In this document: positions 1 through 9,226 of the stretch, one piece after another
Layout of the letters: each line of letters begins with the position of its first letter
Numbering within the stretch: position 1 is the stretch's first letter
DNA from: Mycoavidus sp. HKI
Lineage (GTDB): Bacteria; Pseudomonadota; Gammaproteobacteria; Burkholderiales; Burkholderiaceae
Assembly: GCF_020023735.2 (NCBI RefSeq)
Contig: NZ_CP076444.2
Coordinates: 945,501-1,009,500 of the forward strand
Direction of reading: 5' to 3'
DNA length: 64,000 nt
Position numbers and translations under genes: made by a program
The notes under the pieces: model-generated
What the model was told of the DNA's origin: nothing
The model's database searches: none
Seen by the model: the letters and a program-made list of their open reading frames with translations, nothing else

Positions 1-1
1 G

Positions 2-493
2 GCTGCTTTGTCGCGCCACTATCCAGGTGGCCGGCTGGCTTTTATTACGGCGATGAACCAAAAAGCCCAAGCCTTGGGGATGAAGGATACGCATTTTTTC
101 GACTCCACTGGACTCACCAGCCGTAATGTTTCCAGCGCGCGTGATCTGGCTAAAATGGTCAACGTGGCCTATCAGTATCCGTTGATCCGTGAGTTCTCAA
201 CCAATGCTGGCCATCATGTCTTTACCGGCAAAAAGGCCATTCAGTATAAAAGCACCAATGCGCTGGTACGCAATGCTAGCTTGGAAATCGGCCTGCAGAA
301 AACGGGCTTTATCCGTGAAGCGGGAGAATGTTTGGTGATGCAAGTCACCATACAAAATCGCCCACTGATTATCGTTTTGCTTGACTCAACCGATAAATAC
401 TCACGACTTGGCGATGCTATGCGCATACACACTTGGGTCGGTAATGGTGGCGTGCAGCATATCAGTCGAACTGATGCTGCTGCCGCCATCTAA
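2..493 (+). CDS. pbpG: D-alanyl-D-alanine endopeptidase (PBP7 type), C-terminal part
   Basis: C-terminal 163 residues of a peptidase S11 penicillin-binding protein; the reading frame is open from the first bases, so the true start, signal peptide, SxxK and SxN motifs lie before the window. The visible part starts just after where SxN would be (AALSRHYPGG) and continues with ALGMKDTHFFDSTGL and NVSSARDLAKMV, blocks typical of PBP7. The third active-site motif is present as KTG within LQKTGFIREAGECLV. Family enzymes cleave D-Ala-meso-DAP cross-links in periplasmic peptidoglycan. DacA-like carboxypeptidases share the fold, but the ALGM..T.F...TGL block fits the endopeptidase better. Ends in TAA before a roughly 240-bp spacer with no convincing gene. 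Confidence 0.85.
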   Translation, partial: AALSRHYPGGRLAFITAMNQKAQALGMKDTHFFDSTGLTSRNVSSARDLAKMVNVAYQYPLIREFSTNAGHHVFTGKKAIQYKSTNALVRNASLEIGLQKTGFIREAGECLVMQVTIQNRPLIIVLLDSTDKYSRLGDAMRIHTWVGNGGVQHISRTDAAAAI

Positions 494-732
494 ATAAGAT
501 CCTGTATTTTTGGGGTATCCGTAATCCGTTGCTGATTTGACCTCAGAGCTTGCCTTTTTCGATCAACTTGACCAATGTTGATATGTTGGCTCCAAAACTC
601 ACTTCCTGAATATCGCCTTTGTCAGCATAAAGCGTGCCAAACAGTCCATGCGCTAGCTCAGGTAAAGGCTTACTCAAGCAAATATCATCGATCTGAACGT
701 CATTCTTTCAGCCGATGCATTAAACAATCAAT

Positions 733-1680
733 TCAAAAAACTTCGTCAAGCGTTTGAGCGGTGAGAATACGTTTGCCCCATTGGCATAAAGTATTCATAT
801 TCGCTTTATTAAGGCGCTGCTGATAGGGTTTGGTTAAAGTACCAAACTTACTTTCTAACTGAGTTTTCAATAAAGTAGATTGGCCTTGCTGTATACCTTC
901 TTCAAGTCCCTGCTCTCTTCCGATACGCTCGAAGCTCGTTATATATCGCACGTTATGTTCTCCTTCCAGTTGTTTCATTAAACTATTGTAGCGAATTTCA
1001 AACTCTTTGGGTAAGGTTAATACCCCATCAATAAAACTTAATAAATTAACAATGGCTTCTCGCGCTAAGCCTTTTCTATATAGCTGGCGCATTAATGCAA
1101 ATTTATGCTGGTAACGCGCATTGGGATCTGTGCGTGTGTCTAATGCTGCAAGATGGGCTGCCACTATCGTGCCAAATGGGTTAGTGTGTTCTAATAAAGC
1201 CGTTCTTTGATCGCGATAGTCTAGGAGTTTGCTGGTCAAAAACCGGAAATGGTTGACCTTATGGCCACACACTTGCATCGGGTAGCTTTTAGGGCGCCAG
1301 TTAGGGCGGTCATCTGTTAAGACCACCATTGTTAGGACCGGTTGTCGATAACGATCATATAACCTGTAAAAATACTCAAAAAGTCTTTGCGCAAAGTTTA
1401 TTTCGTACTGTCCCTGCACCTCAATATGCAGTAGCACGAAGCAAGTTGCTCCACTTTTTAGGCGCACTTTGATGAGTTTATCTACCAGCTTTTTACCTAC
1501 TTTGCTTTTATTGCTTAGGCCTTGCAGTTCCTTATCCAGCATTTCATATTTTGCTTCCCATGCAATTTGGACTGCTATTTCCTGATAAAAGAACTGCATG
1601 AATTCCCGAAAATAAACATCTAATGCATTTTTCCATGCCTCATCGGCATAAGAAGGGGGGAGAGCGACTAAATTTGTCAT
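733..1680 (-). CDS. Rpn-family putative transposase/nuclease with DUF4351-like tail
   Basis: A 315-residue protein of the Rpn (recombination-promoting nuclease, PD-(D/E)XK-like) group, often annotated as a cytosolic protein or putative transposase. Seen here: the core strand LLHIEVQGQ near residue 125, which fits the family E-x-Q nuclease motif, then the FAQRLFEYFYRLYDRY helix block. The C-terminal part has a charged helical segment (IGREQGLEEGIQQGQ) and a tail resembling DUF4351. Family members are DNA endonucleases proposed to promote RecA-independent recombination or act in phage defence; activity of this copy is inferred. The gene is intact, while a relative at about 8.6 kb is broken. Upstream lies a transposase remnant on the opposite strand. 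Confidence 0.72.
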   Translation of the reverse strand: MTNLVALPPSYADEAWKNALDVYFREFMQFFYQEIAVQIAWEAKYEMLDKELQGLSNKSKVGKKLVDKLIKVRLKSGATCFVLLHIEVQGQYEINFAQRLFEYFYRLYDRYRQPVLTMVVLTDDRPNWRPKSYPMQVCGHKVNHFRFLTSKLLDYRDQRTALLEHTNPFGTIVAAHLAALDTRTDPNARYQHKFALMRQLYRKGLAREAIVNLLSFIDGVLTLPKEFEIRYNSLMKQLEGEHNVRYITSFERIGREQGLEEGIQQGQSTLLKTQLESKFGTLTKPYQQRLNKANMNTLCQWGKRILTAQTLDEVF

Positions 1681-1776
1681 CGGAATCTTTTGGAAACAGG
1701 ACGAATGAATAATCCCTATACTGTATTCGCTCCGCCTTTGTTTTGATATAGACCAAAAGTCATAAGATATGGTCGT

Positions 1777-2190
1777 GTGCTTGGACCAGTGGTGAATATT
1801 TTAATTCTATGCACACCGTTTGAAGCCATCGGGAAAAGTCATGCTGGGCAGACCACCAAAATCCATTTAGCAGTCGATGCTTTTGGGAAACCGATTGAGT
1901 TTAGCATTATAGGCGGTCAGGTTCATGACTGCACGGCAGCCCCTGATCTGCTCGATAAGTTGCCGAAAACGGAAACACTGATAGCAGACAAGGGCTACGA
2001 CAGTGAAAGACTACGGGAGCAAATTGTCCAAAAATCAAGCAAAGTTGTCATTCCTAGAAAGCGCAACTCAATCAAAGGAAATGAAGATCTGGACAGGGGC
2101 TTATATCGATATCGACACCTGGTGGAAAATGCCTTCGCGCGGTTAAAGCAGTTTCTTTATCGACATAATAAATGCTATATATGTTATTAA
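1777..2190 (+). pseudogene. IS5-family transposase remnant (internal part)
   Basis: Truncated DDE transposase. Recognisable from about 1837: GQTTKIHLAVDAFG contains the first catalytic Asp, IADKGYDSERLR the second, and RHLVENAFARLKQF the Glu, in the order of the IS5/IS427 group. No N-terminal helix-turn-helix region is encoded upstream in this frame. The C-terminus is replaced after ARLKQF by an AT-rich run (LYRHNKCYICY), so both ends are lost. It cannot be autonomous. It sits next to another transposase fragment, marking 1.7-2.7 kb as an insertion-sequence graveyard. Confidence 0.75.
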
Positions 2191-2287
2191 TTTGAAAAAC
2201 ATGGTATGCCGATAAAATTCCGACAAATCAAGCAAAACATGCCGATAATTCATTTATTCTACATTCCGCTATCCCTCATTTAAAAAC

Positions 2288-2665
2288 TTGAATTTCGTTC
2301 TGAACTCTGCTGAGATGGCGGTTGAAATCGCCGTGACCCACGGGTATTCCAAAGACCATCGTCCCGATTTGAAGCAAGTCGTGTTGTCTTTGGCGGTGGC
2401 CGGTGGCTCAGGCGTTCCTTTATGGATGACGCCTTGTGACGGCAACGCGTCGGACAAAACGGTGTTGCCGCAGACGATAGAAAGCATCGATGCGTTTCGC
2501 CAAGGAATCGATGACACCCGTACCCTGCGCTGAGTGGCCGATTCTGCGCTCTACACAGCGCAAAACCTCAAGAAAATGGCCCACCCCCTTGGGGGTCGCA
2601 CGGTGTCGCGCGTGCCGGAAACAATCCAGGAGGCGAAGGAATTCGTGAGTACGGGTACTTATTTT
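2288..2665 (+). pseudogene. IS1634-family (IS4-type) transposase fragment
   Basis: The reading frame contains ITHGYSKDHRPDLKQ-like text (VTHGYSKDHRPDLKQVVLSL) followed by a GVPLWMTPCDGNASDKT block, diagnostic for IS1634-type transposases. An in-frame TGA at 2531-2533 interrupts it; the same frame then continues as VADSALYTAQNLKKM and SRVPETIQEAKEFV, which also match the family. Only a central slice remains; the N-terminus and the catalytic C-terminus are missing. Its 3' end touches the stop codon of the convergent mscL gene. Confidence 0.7.
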
Positions 2666-3105
2666 TGTTGCTTGAGTACGTCGCGGATTTCCCGCAGCAG
2701 CAGGACATTCTCTGGCGGAGCAGCAGCAGGGGCTCCTGCGATAGGCGCCTGGCCATCGCGTAATTTGTTAATAAATTTCATCATTAAGAAAACCACAAAG
2801 GCCAAAATAATGAAATTAATCACCACCGTCACGAAACTGCCATAGCCAAAAAGCGCTACGCCAGCGGTCTGTAAATCTTTATAAGAGTGGGGGTTGCCCT
2901 GAAAGTTGGCGGGTATTGCGCCTAGCTTGAGAAATTTATTTGAAAAATCTAAGCCGTCTGTAAATATACTCGCCACAGGCATAATTAAATCCTTCACGGC
3001 TGAGTTAACGATGGTCGAGAAGGCGCCACCAATAATGATCCCAATGGCCAAGTCCATCACGTTGCCGCGGATGGCAAATGTTTTGAAGTCTTGAATCAAT
3101 TTCAT
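2659..3105 (-). CDS. mscL: Large-conductance mechanosensitive channel MscL
   Basis: A 148-residue inner-membrane protein. The N-terminus [20 protein letters not shown] and the following [14 protein letters not shown] form the signature first transmembrane helix; a second helix ([19 protein letters not shown]) lies at about residues 90-108, and the C-terminal helix ends in [10 protein letters not shown]. As a homopentamer MscL opens under membrane tension to release solutes on hypo-osmotic shock. The Ala-Pro-rich stretch near residues 120-131 is a normal linker. Length and motifs suggest an intact gene. Monocistronic; its 3' end abuts a transposase fragment on the other strand. Confidence 0.95.
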   Translation of the reverse strand: MKLIQDFKTFAIRGNVMDLAIGIIIGGAFSTIVNSAVKDLIMPVASIFTDGLDFSNKFLKLGAIPANFQGNPHSYKDLQTAGVALFGYGSFVTVVINFIILAFVVFLMMKFINKLRDGQAPIAGAPAAAPPENVLLLREIRDVLKQQK

Positions 3106-3378
3106 ACTGAACTCCTATACTCAAATTACTCTATAAAAAGCAGGACGTTAACAGGTGGCTCGTTTACCATCCTCTATAGCGGCTATAATACTCTCCCCAA
3201 CACCTATAAGGCCAGCGATAACGGCCCTAGCAGTCAGGCCAGTGATAACGGCTACCATAGTAGTGTGACCCGTGATGCTTGATGATGAAGTAACATTAAG
3301 ATAAGGGCATTACACAAGAAAAATTTAAAAATTACATATTAAAACAAGTAAAATATAACCTATTCGCGAACTTTCATT

Positions 3379-4212
3379 ATGCTCAACGCTGATCTTCATT
3401 GCCATTCAAATTTTTCAGACGGTGTCTTAACGCCGGCAGAGGTTGCTCGTTATGCCTACGAGGGCGGTGTGAAGCTATGGTCGCTGACGGATCACGATGA
3501 ATTAGGCGGCCAGCACGCAGCGCATCAAGCCGCTACTGCGCTCGGCATGCAATATGTCCATGGCGTTGAAATCTCGGTCACTTGGTCTGAGCGCACCGTG
3601 CATGTGGTTGGCTTGAATGTCGATCCAGACTGTGTCGCGCTGGTTGATGGCCTAGCTGAGACCCGCCGAGGGCGAGTGGTGCGCGCGCAGGCAATGGCCG
3701 CAGGGCTGGCCAATGTGGGTATCGCGGATGCTTATGAAGGGGCGCTGCGTTATGTCTCTAACCCGGATTTGATTTCACGGACACATTTTGCACGCTATTT
3801 AGTTGCAGCGGGTTTTGCGCCATCGCTGCCGGCAGTGTTTAAACGCTATCTAACTGAAGGTCATCCTGGTTTTGTGCCGCATTGCTGGGCGCCGCTGACG
3901 GACGCAGTCAGCTGGATTAAAGCGGCCGGCGGCGTGGCCGTGATCGCGCATCCAGGCCGTTATCGATATACGCCGCCTGAATACGAGAGGTTGTTTACCA
4001 CTTTCAAAGAATTGGGCGGTATGGCGATTGAGGTCATCACCGGTAGCCATACTCCTCAGCAGTATAAGGAATATGCGCAGGTTGCGCGTCACTACGGGTT
4101 TTGGGCTTCGCGTGGTTCAGATTTCCATGCGCCCAAAGAAAGCCGGACGGCGCTGGGCAGCCTGCCAGCGTTACCGGCTGATCTAACACCCGTCTGGCAA
4201 GCATGGTTGTAA
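3379..4212 (+). CDS. rnm: PHP-domain 3',5'-nucleoside bisphosphate phosphatase / 5'-3' RNase AM-like
   Basis: A 277-residue PHP-family metal-dependent phosphoesterase. Metal-binding motifs are visible: DLHCHSNFSDG at the N-terminus, SLTDHDELGG near residue 37, GVEIS near residue 61, IAHPGRY around residue 190, and SRGSDFHAP close to the C-terminus. Characterised relatives (YciV/RNase AM, Chromobacterium CV1693) hydrolyse 3',5'-bisphosphonucleotides such as pAp and trim RNA 5' ends. It opens a co-directional run with the site-2 protease, trpS, dapA and bamC. In many Burkholderia I recall a YciO/Sua5-like gene right after it; none is present before 4336. The exact substrate here is inferred from family. 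Confidence 0.85.
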   Translation: MLNADLHCHSNFSDGVLTPAEVARYAYEGGVKLWSLTDHDELGGQHAAHQAATALGMQYVHGVEISVTWSERTVHVVGLNVDPDCVALVDGLAETRRGRVVRAQAMAAGLANVGIADAYEGALRYVSNPDLISRTHFARYLVAAGFAPSLPAVFKRYLTEGHPGFVPHCWAPLTDAVSWIKAAGGVAVIAHPGRYRYTPPEYERLFTTFKELGGMAIEVITGSHTPQQYKEYAQVARHYGFWASRGSDFHAPKESRTALGSLPALPADLTPVWQAWL

Positions 4213-4335
4213 GGGCTGAGCTAATGGCCGCGCTTTCCTCTATGTGTCTCGTTAGGTCTCTGAAGTAGGCGCTAGATGCATCATTCATCTTGGATTTTTA
4301 AACCTTGTGTCCGCGCTTGGTTACAATAGCGAGTT

Positions 4336-4998
4336 ATGGACCATTTAATACAAACCGTTGCGGTATACGCCTTACCTGTTTTATTCTCAATCACTCTGCA
4401 TGAAGCTGCACATGGCTATGTAGCGCGATTGTTTGGCGATAACACGGCCTATATATTAGGGCGAGTGAGCCTTAATCCACTTAAGCATATCGACCCGCTT
4501 GGGACGATTGCGATGCCGCTGTTTCTTTATTTTGCAACCAGTGGCGCTTTTTTGTTTGGTTATGCAAAACCGGTGCCGGTGGCCTTCGGTAATTTACGCA
4601 ATCCGCGCTGGCATAGCCTTTGGGTCTCGCTGGCGGGACCTGGCTGCAATTTTGCGCAAGCTTTTATCTGGGCGCTGGCGGGTATTATTTTGGCGGCGAT
4701 GGGCGTTGATGAGCCTTTCTTTTTACGCATGGCGATGGCCGGGGTCCTGGTGAATCTAGTGATCTGCGTGTTTAATCTATTGCCACTGCCACCGTTAGAC
4801 GGCGGGCGTATACTGGTTTCGTTGCTGCCGCCTCGCCCCGCCCTGAAGTTAGCTCGGCTTGAACCTTATGGTTTTTTTATCGTGCTGGCGCTGGTTATGA
4901 CGGGTGTGCTAGGCAAAGTGTGGCTGCGCCCGTTGATTGGGCTGGGCTACGATATCATCGCCTTATTGTTAACCCCTTTTGTTGCTCTTATGCGCTGA
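4336..4998 (+). CDS. Site-2 protease family (M50) membrane metalloprotease
   Basis: A 220-residue polytopic membrane protein. The zinc-binding HExxH motif is HEAAH within FSITLHEAAHGYVARLFG at about residue 22; the second conserved motif, PPLDGGRIL, is near residue 150 (the NPDG-equivalent Asp). Hydrophobic segments surround both, as expected for intramembrane proteolysis of membrane-anchored substrates. This compact form, without PDZ domain, is the YwhC/SREBP-like type common next to trpS in betaproteobacteria. Its stop lies 4 bp before the trpS start, so the two are probably one transcript. Substrate unknown. Confidence 0.88.
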   Translation: MDHLIQTVAVYALPVLFSITLHEAAHGYVARLFGDNTAYILGRVSLNPLKHIDPLGTIAMPLFLYFATSGAFLFGYAKPVPVAFGNLRNPRWHSLWVSLAGPGCNFAQAFIWALAGIILAAMGVDEPFFLRMAMAGVLVNLVICVFNLLPLPPLDGGRILVSLLPPRPALKLARLEPYGFFIVLALVMTGVLGKVWLRPLIGLGYDIIALLLTPFVALMR

Positions 4999-5002
4999 GA
5001 TT

Positions 5003-6208
5003 ATGTTGTTTCCAGATCGTATTTTTTCCGGTATGCGCCCAACTGGGGCGCTCCATCTTGGGCACTATCATGGTGTCTTAAAAAACTGGGGTCGGCTGCA
5101 ATCCGAATATCCATGCCTTTTTTGCGTGGTTGACTGGCATGCATTGACCACCCACTATGAAACGCCGGACGTGATCGAGCAGCATGTTTGGGAGGTCTTG
5201 ATCGATTGGCTGGCGGCTGGCATTGATCCAGCGCAGGCGACGCTGTTTATCCAAAGCCGCGTGCCTGAGCATGCAGAACTGACTCTGCTGCTTGGCATGG
5301 GTACGCCGCTAGGGTGGTTAGAGCGGGTGCCCACTTACCGTGAGCAAATTGAAAAACTCAAAGAGAAAGATCTAGCGACTTACGGTTTCCTGGGTTATCC
5401 GGTGTTGATGGCGGCTGATATTTTGCTTTATCGCGCATCGCTTGTGCCCGTTGGCGCAGACCAAATCCCTCATGTCGAAATGACGCGCGAGATCGCGCGT
5501 CGCTTTAACTATCTCTATGGCCGAGAGGTCGGTTTTGAAGAAAAAGCGTTAGCAGCTGCCAAAAAGCTCGGTGGCCGGCGCACCAAACGCTATCATGAAT
5601 TACGTAATGCCTACCAGCAAGAAGGACAGAGTGAAGCGTTAGAACAAGCGCACGCGCTCTTGCAGGAATCTCAGAGCTTATCCATGAGCGACCGGGAACG
5701 GCTGTTTGGCTATCTTGAGGGAGCGTGTAAGCTCATCTTGGTTGAGCCGCAAGTGCAATTGGCTAAGGCTTCACGCATGCCAGGTCTAGATGGGCAGAAA
5801 ATGTCAAAATCGTATGGCAATACGATTGGACTACGTGAAGATAAGCACTCGATTGAAAAGAAAGTGCGCACCATGCCAACCGATCCGGCCCGTGTGCGCC
5901 GCACTGACTCGGGAGATCCAGACAAATGCCCAGTATGGCAGTTGCATTTGGCCTACTCGGATGAAACGACGCAAAATTGGGTGCAAAAGGGGTGCCGTAG
6001 CGCGGGCATTGGCTGTCTTGAATGCAAACAACCCGTGATTGACGCAATTTTGCATGAGCAACAGCCGATGCTTGAGCGGGCCCAAAAATATATCGATGAT
6101 CCGTCGTTATTGCGCGCGATTGTGGCAGATGGGTGCGATAAAGCACGCAAAATTGCCCAAGAGACAATGCGGGATGTGCGCGAAGCGATGGGCCTGTCTT
6201 ATTCCTAA
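5003..6208 (+). CDS. trpS: Tryptophan--tRNA ligase
   Basis: A 401-residue class I aminoacyl-tRNA synthetase charging tRNA-Trp. The HIGH-type motif is GALHLGHYHG near the N-terminus and the KMSKS loop is GQKMSKSYGN at about residue 270. Between them are PVLMAADILLY and VPVGADQ, typical of TrpRS. It belongs to the longer subtype with an extra charged insert (KKLGGRRTKRYHELR) before the KMSKS loop, as in Burkholderia. I chose ATG 5003 (MLFPDRIFSGMRPTG) because it starts 4 bp after the upstream stop and matches the family N-terminus; an earlier in-frame TTG at 4979 would overlap the previous gene. Confidence 0.95.
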   Translation: MLFPDRIFSGMRPTGALHLGHYHGVLKNWGRLQSEYPCLFCVVDWHALTTHYETPDVIEQHVWEVLIDWLAAGIDPAQATLFIQSRVPEHAELTLLLGMGTPLGWLERVPTYREQIEKLKEKDLATYGFLGYPVLMAADILLYRASLVPVGADQIPHVEMTREIARRFNYLYGREVGFEEKALAAAKKLGGRRTKRYHELRNAYQQEGQSEALEQAHALLQESQSLSMSDRERLFGYLEGACKLILVEPQVQLAKASRMPGLDGQKMSKSYGNTIGLREDKHSIEKKVRTMPTDPARVRRTDSGDPDKCPVWQLHLAYSDETTQNWVQKGCRSAGIGCLECKQPVIDAILHEQQPMLERAQKYIDDPSLLRAIVADGCDKARKIAQETMRDVREAMGLSYS

Positions 6209-6251
6209 TCCGATACAATCAAACTTGATTGCCTGATCTATTCATAATTCG

Positions 6252-7160
6252 ATGACTTATTCTGTGAAAGAAACGCCTATTTTTTCTCTGCGCGGCAGTA
6301 TTGTTGCGCTGGTCACGCCGATGTTCGAAGACGGCAGCCTTGATTTACCCGCCTTGCGCTCATTAATTGACTGGCATGTAGAACAAGGCACAAACGGTAT
6401 TGTGATTGTCGGCACCAGCGGAGAATCGCCTACCGTTTCAATCGACGAGCATCAGCTATTAATTAAAACCGCAGTGGCCCATGCGGCCGCGCGCATTCCA
6501 GTGATTGCAGGCGCTGGCGGCAATTCGACGACTGAGGCGATTGCCCTGACTGAATATGCCAAGCAAGTCGGCGCTGATGCGACTTTGCAAGTCGTGCCTT
6601 ATTACAATAAGCCAACGCAAGCGGGTATCTGCCAGCATTTTACGAAGATTGCCGAGCAGGTTGATTTGCCGCTGATTTTATATAATGTGCCAGGTCGCAC
6701 GGTGGCAGATATGAGCAATCAAACGATCTTGCAACTGGCGCAAGTGCCAGGCATTGTTGGGGTTAAAGATGCAACCGGCAAGCTTGAGCGCGGCATTGAA
6801 TTAATTCAATCAGCGCCTGCGCATTTTTCAATTTACAGTGGTGATGACCCGACGGCGGTGGCATTGATGTTAATGGGCGGCCACGGCAATATCTCGGTGA
6901 CAGCTAATCTTGCGCCGCGTGCCATGAGCGATTTGTGTCAGGCAGCGATGGCTGGCGAGGTAGTGCGTGCCCGGGCAATCCATATGCAACTTTTAGCGTT
7001 GCACCGTGATCTTTTTATTGAATCGAATCCGATTCCAGTAAAATGGGCATTGGCGCAGTTGGGTAAGATTAAAAGCGGTATCCGCTTGCCGCTGACGCCA
7101 CTGGATGAGTCTCATCATGCGGCTGTGCGTACCGCGTTACACGAAGCAGGTTTGGCGTAA
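6252..7160 (+). CDS. dapA: 4-hydroxy-tetrahydrodipicolinate synthase
   Basis: A 302-residue (beta/alpha)8 aldolase that condenses pyruvate with aspartate semialdehyde, the first committed step of lysine and diaminopimelate synthesis. Motifs: [22 protein letters not shown], the Tyr of [12 protein letters not shown], and the Schiff-base Lys in [13 protein letters not shown] at about residue 172. Length is normal. It follows trpS in the same direction and precedes bamC, the usual betaproteobacterial order (dapA-bamC also in E. coli). Keeping dapA fits a cell that still builds its own peptidoglycan. Confidence 0.95.
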   Translation: MTYSVKETPIFSLRGSIVALVTPMFEDGSLDLPALRSLIDWHVEQGTNGIVIVGTSGESPTVSIDEHQLLIKTAVAHAAARIPVIAGAGGNSTTEAIALTEYAKQVGADATLQVVPYYNKPTQAGICQHFTKIAEQVDLPLILYNVPGRTVADMSNQTILQLAQVPGIVGVKDATGKLERGIELIQSAPAHFSIYSGDDPTAVALMLMGGHGNISVTANLAPRAMSDLCQAAMAGEVVRARAIHMQLLALHRDLFIESNPIPVKWALAQLGKIKSGIRLPLTPLDESHHAAVRTALHEAGLA

Positions 7161-7216
7161 AGCCCTCTTGCAACTCATCTACCTTCCGGCTGTGAACCAG
7201 TCTTGAACAACCTCCG

Positions 7217-8008
7217 ATGAAACATATTAAGCCTTATTTTTTTGCCCAGCGCGTTGCTGCTACCTTGCTGATCAGTTCTACACTGACGGGCTGTAGCTCA
7301 GTAAATGAATGGTTCTCCCCAGACCGGGTCGACTATAAAAGCGCACACGCTGCGTCGGCTCTGTCGATACCTCGTGATTTGGCGCCGATACAACAGCATA
7401 ACGAGTATTTTTCTGCGCCGACAGAGACTACGATTAAAGCGTTAGGGACGGTATCGCAACGTGCGGTAGCGACGCCCAAGCCACTTCCAGGAGCGGCAGC
7501 GCAGCCGGTGAGGCTACACGTTGAGGATGATGGTTATCAACGTTGGCTGGTCGTGTCAGGCTATACCCCCACGCAATTATGGCCATTATTGCGAGCATTC
7601 TGGACGCAGAGTGGATTCACATTAACCCTAGATCGGCCTGAGATGGGCTTAATGGAAACCGATTGGACTGAAAATCGCGCGCAAATTTCTAATGATTGGC
7701 TGCGTCGCACTCTTGGTCAAGTTGCAGATAAATTATATTCATCAGGCATGCGTGACCGCTTCCGGATGTTAGTAGAACACAATCCAAACGGAGCGACTTT
7801 GATTTCAATTACGCACCGTGGGATGGAAGAGGTGTTAATTGGACGTTTCCAAGAAAGCTCGCGCTGGCAAGATCGGGCGCGCAATCCGGGGCTTGAAATA
7901 GCGTTATTGAACCGGCTGATGGAACAATTTGGGCTGACTTCTGCGCAGGCGGAGCAGCTCAGTGCTCAGGCGCGCCCAGCTCCTAAAGTAAAATCGGAAA
8001 GCAAATAA
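7217..8008 (+). CDS. bamC: Outer membrane assembly factor BamC (NlpB), lipoprotein
   Basis: A 263-residue lipoprotein with a signal peptide and a lipobox ending LTGCSSV (acylated Cys near residue 26). After a flexible N-terminal region (DRVDYKSAHAASA), which in E. coli BamC lies along BamD, there are two helix-grip segments: QRWLVVSGYTPTQLWPLLR and the C-terminal VEHNPNGATLISITHRGMEE. BamC is an accessory part of the BAM complex that inserts beta-barrel proteins in the outer membrane. Its place just downstream of dapA supports the call. The C-terminus after residue 250 (PAPKVKSESK) is low complexity. Confidence 0.85.
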   Translation: MKHIKPYFFAQRVAATLLISSTLTGCSSVNEWFSPDRVDYKSAHAASALSIPRDLAPIQQHNEYFSAPTETTIKALGTVSQRAVATPKPLPGAAAQPVRLHVEDDGYQRWLVVSGYTPTQLWPLLRAFWTQSGFTLTLDRPEMGLMETDWTENRAQISNDWLRRTLGQVADKLYSSGMRDRFRMLVEHNPNGATLISITHRGMEEVLIGRFQESSRWQDRARNPGLEIALLNRLMEQFGLTSAQAEQLSAQARPAPKVKSESK

Positions 8009-8121
8009 TTTTAAGCAATGAGAGTGGCGATATTCAATCGCTTCTTCTCGCACAAAATTGCTAACTAGGATTGCATCATCGCCTGGCTTTTGGATCGTTT
8101 TGGACAGTAACAATCGCCGCG

Positions 8122-8469
8122 ATGAAACGCAAGAAAGTCAATACAGAAACGACCAAAACCCACCGCACTGTTCAGCCATCCGTTTTTTCCTGGGATGGCG
8201 ATACACTGGTCCTCAATATTCTCGGTAAGCCAAGCGCAAAACAGAATGCCATTGGCAAGGTCAAAGGACATCAGCTTAAAGTGAGCGTTACGGCAGCGCC
8301 CTGTGCCGGCAAGGCAACTGACCATATGGTGCGCTTTCTAGCGGGAGAGTTTGGCGTGCCAACCTCGGCGATCGAGGTTGTGTTTGGCCGGATGAGTGTC
8401 AATAAGCAATTGCGTATTAAAGCGCCTAAGCAGCTGCCCGCGGTGATTGGGCAGCAGGAATTGTGTTGA
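8122..8469 (+). CDS. DUF167 / YggU family protein
   Basis: A 115-residue protein of the YggU family of unknown biochemical role. Family marks: GDTLVLNILGKPSAKQNAI, then KVSVTAAPCAGKATDHMVRFLA and FGVPTSAIEVVFGRMSVNKQLRI, matching the fold with the conserved P..GkAN segment. ATG 8122 (MKRKKVNTETTK) is preferred; earlier in-frame starts near 8071 give a non-conserved hydrophobic extension. The Asn usual in GKAN is Thr here (GKAT). No operon partner is clear; a decayed region follows. Confidence 0.75.
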   Translation: MKRKKVNTETTKTHRTVQPSVFSWDGDTLVLNILGKPSAKQNAIGKVKGHQLKVSVTAAPCAGKATDHMVRFLAGEFGVPTSAIEVVFGRMSVNKQLRIKAPKQLPAVIGQQELC

Positions 8470-8572
8470 GCCTGCAGGAGCGACGAATTAGCCATTTGGG
8501 CTAGTACTCATCGTTTGGGCGCCGTGACAGAATATGTGGCACGTGACTAACCAACGATTAGATGATTGCTAA

Positions 8573-9119
8573 ATGAACTACTTATCGATGCCGCATGATG
8601 CATTATTCAAACTGTTTTTGATGGATGTGGAGATTGCCAAAGAATTTCTGCAAACACATCGCCTTCCCCTTTACAGAAACAGTTTGACTTTAATACGCTG
8701 GCGCTTGCTCCGGGTGCCTTCGTAGCTTGAGGAAAGTTCAGTATGTGCAAATTTTGCACGTACTGCCGGGGATGGGACGACTTATCAAACGCAGCACTAC
8801 AACCTCGACGCCCCATCATTTCTGTCGGGTATCGCATCAACTCCAAGCGCACTGACGCTTTCCTGTTCGTCGATTTTCTGAACCGCAACAACGCGCTGAT
8901 GCGAGAAGGGTAACTGGTCATCAACGATATTGGACTCGCGGCATTGGCGCTACTGGTAGCCGAATCGGCTGCGGCACCAAAGGAAACTATGATCCGCTTG
9001 ATTGAAAATATGCTGGTGGGAGCGCAGTAGCAAATCATGAACGAACAGCATATTGGGTACATCTGGGTCAGCATCTTCGACCAGAACCAGGAACGGCAAC
9101 TGGAAAGCGTCCACTATTG
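8573..9119 (+). pseudogene. Decayed Rpn-family gene and unassigned debris
   Basis: ATG 8573 opens MNYLSMPHDALFKLFLMDVE, the typical N-terminus of Rpn transposase/nuclease proteins. The frame stops after about 50 codons; another frame then carries SPLQKQFDFNTLALAPGAFV, which is the expected continuation, so a frameshift occurred. Beyond 8730 several frames contain plausible protein text with repeated stops (for example NDIGLAALALLVAESAAAPKE around 8930 and WVSIFDQNQERQLESV around 9070). I do not recognise the latter parts. The nuclease motif strand is not intact in one frame, so the locus should be non-functional. Confidence 0.55.
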
Positions 9120-9226
9120 ACGACCTAGCTCAGGGCCTTGTTACGTGAAATCGGAAAATTTTCTATGGTCACAAAGCCAGGCGAATGTTCGCATCGTATA
9201 ATATCGTTTGTGTTGTGGAGAATTTA

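Noticed and set aside
575..757. 60-residue frame between pbpG and the Rpn gene
   Set aside because: No start signal, overlaps the Rpn gene's 3' end on the other strand, composition unlike a protein.
3091..3282. Short plus-strand frame with two NG-containing repeats (ASDNG) after mscL
   Set aside because: No ribosome-binding site and no family resemblance; it begins inside the mscL start region. The repeated GATAACGGC is too short to call an element.
3379..4335. Missing YciO/Sua5-like gene as evidence of gene loss
   Set aside because: I recall that gene at this spot in Burkholderia, but without a synteny comparison the absence here is not a solid finding.
8607..9074. A 155-residue minus-strand frame in the decayed region
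   Set aside because: Opposite strand to recognisable Rpn remnants, Ser-rich composition, no homology recognised.
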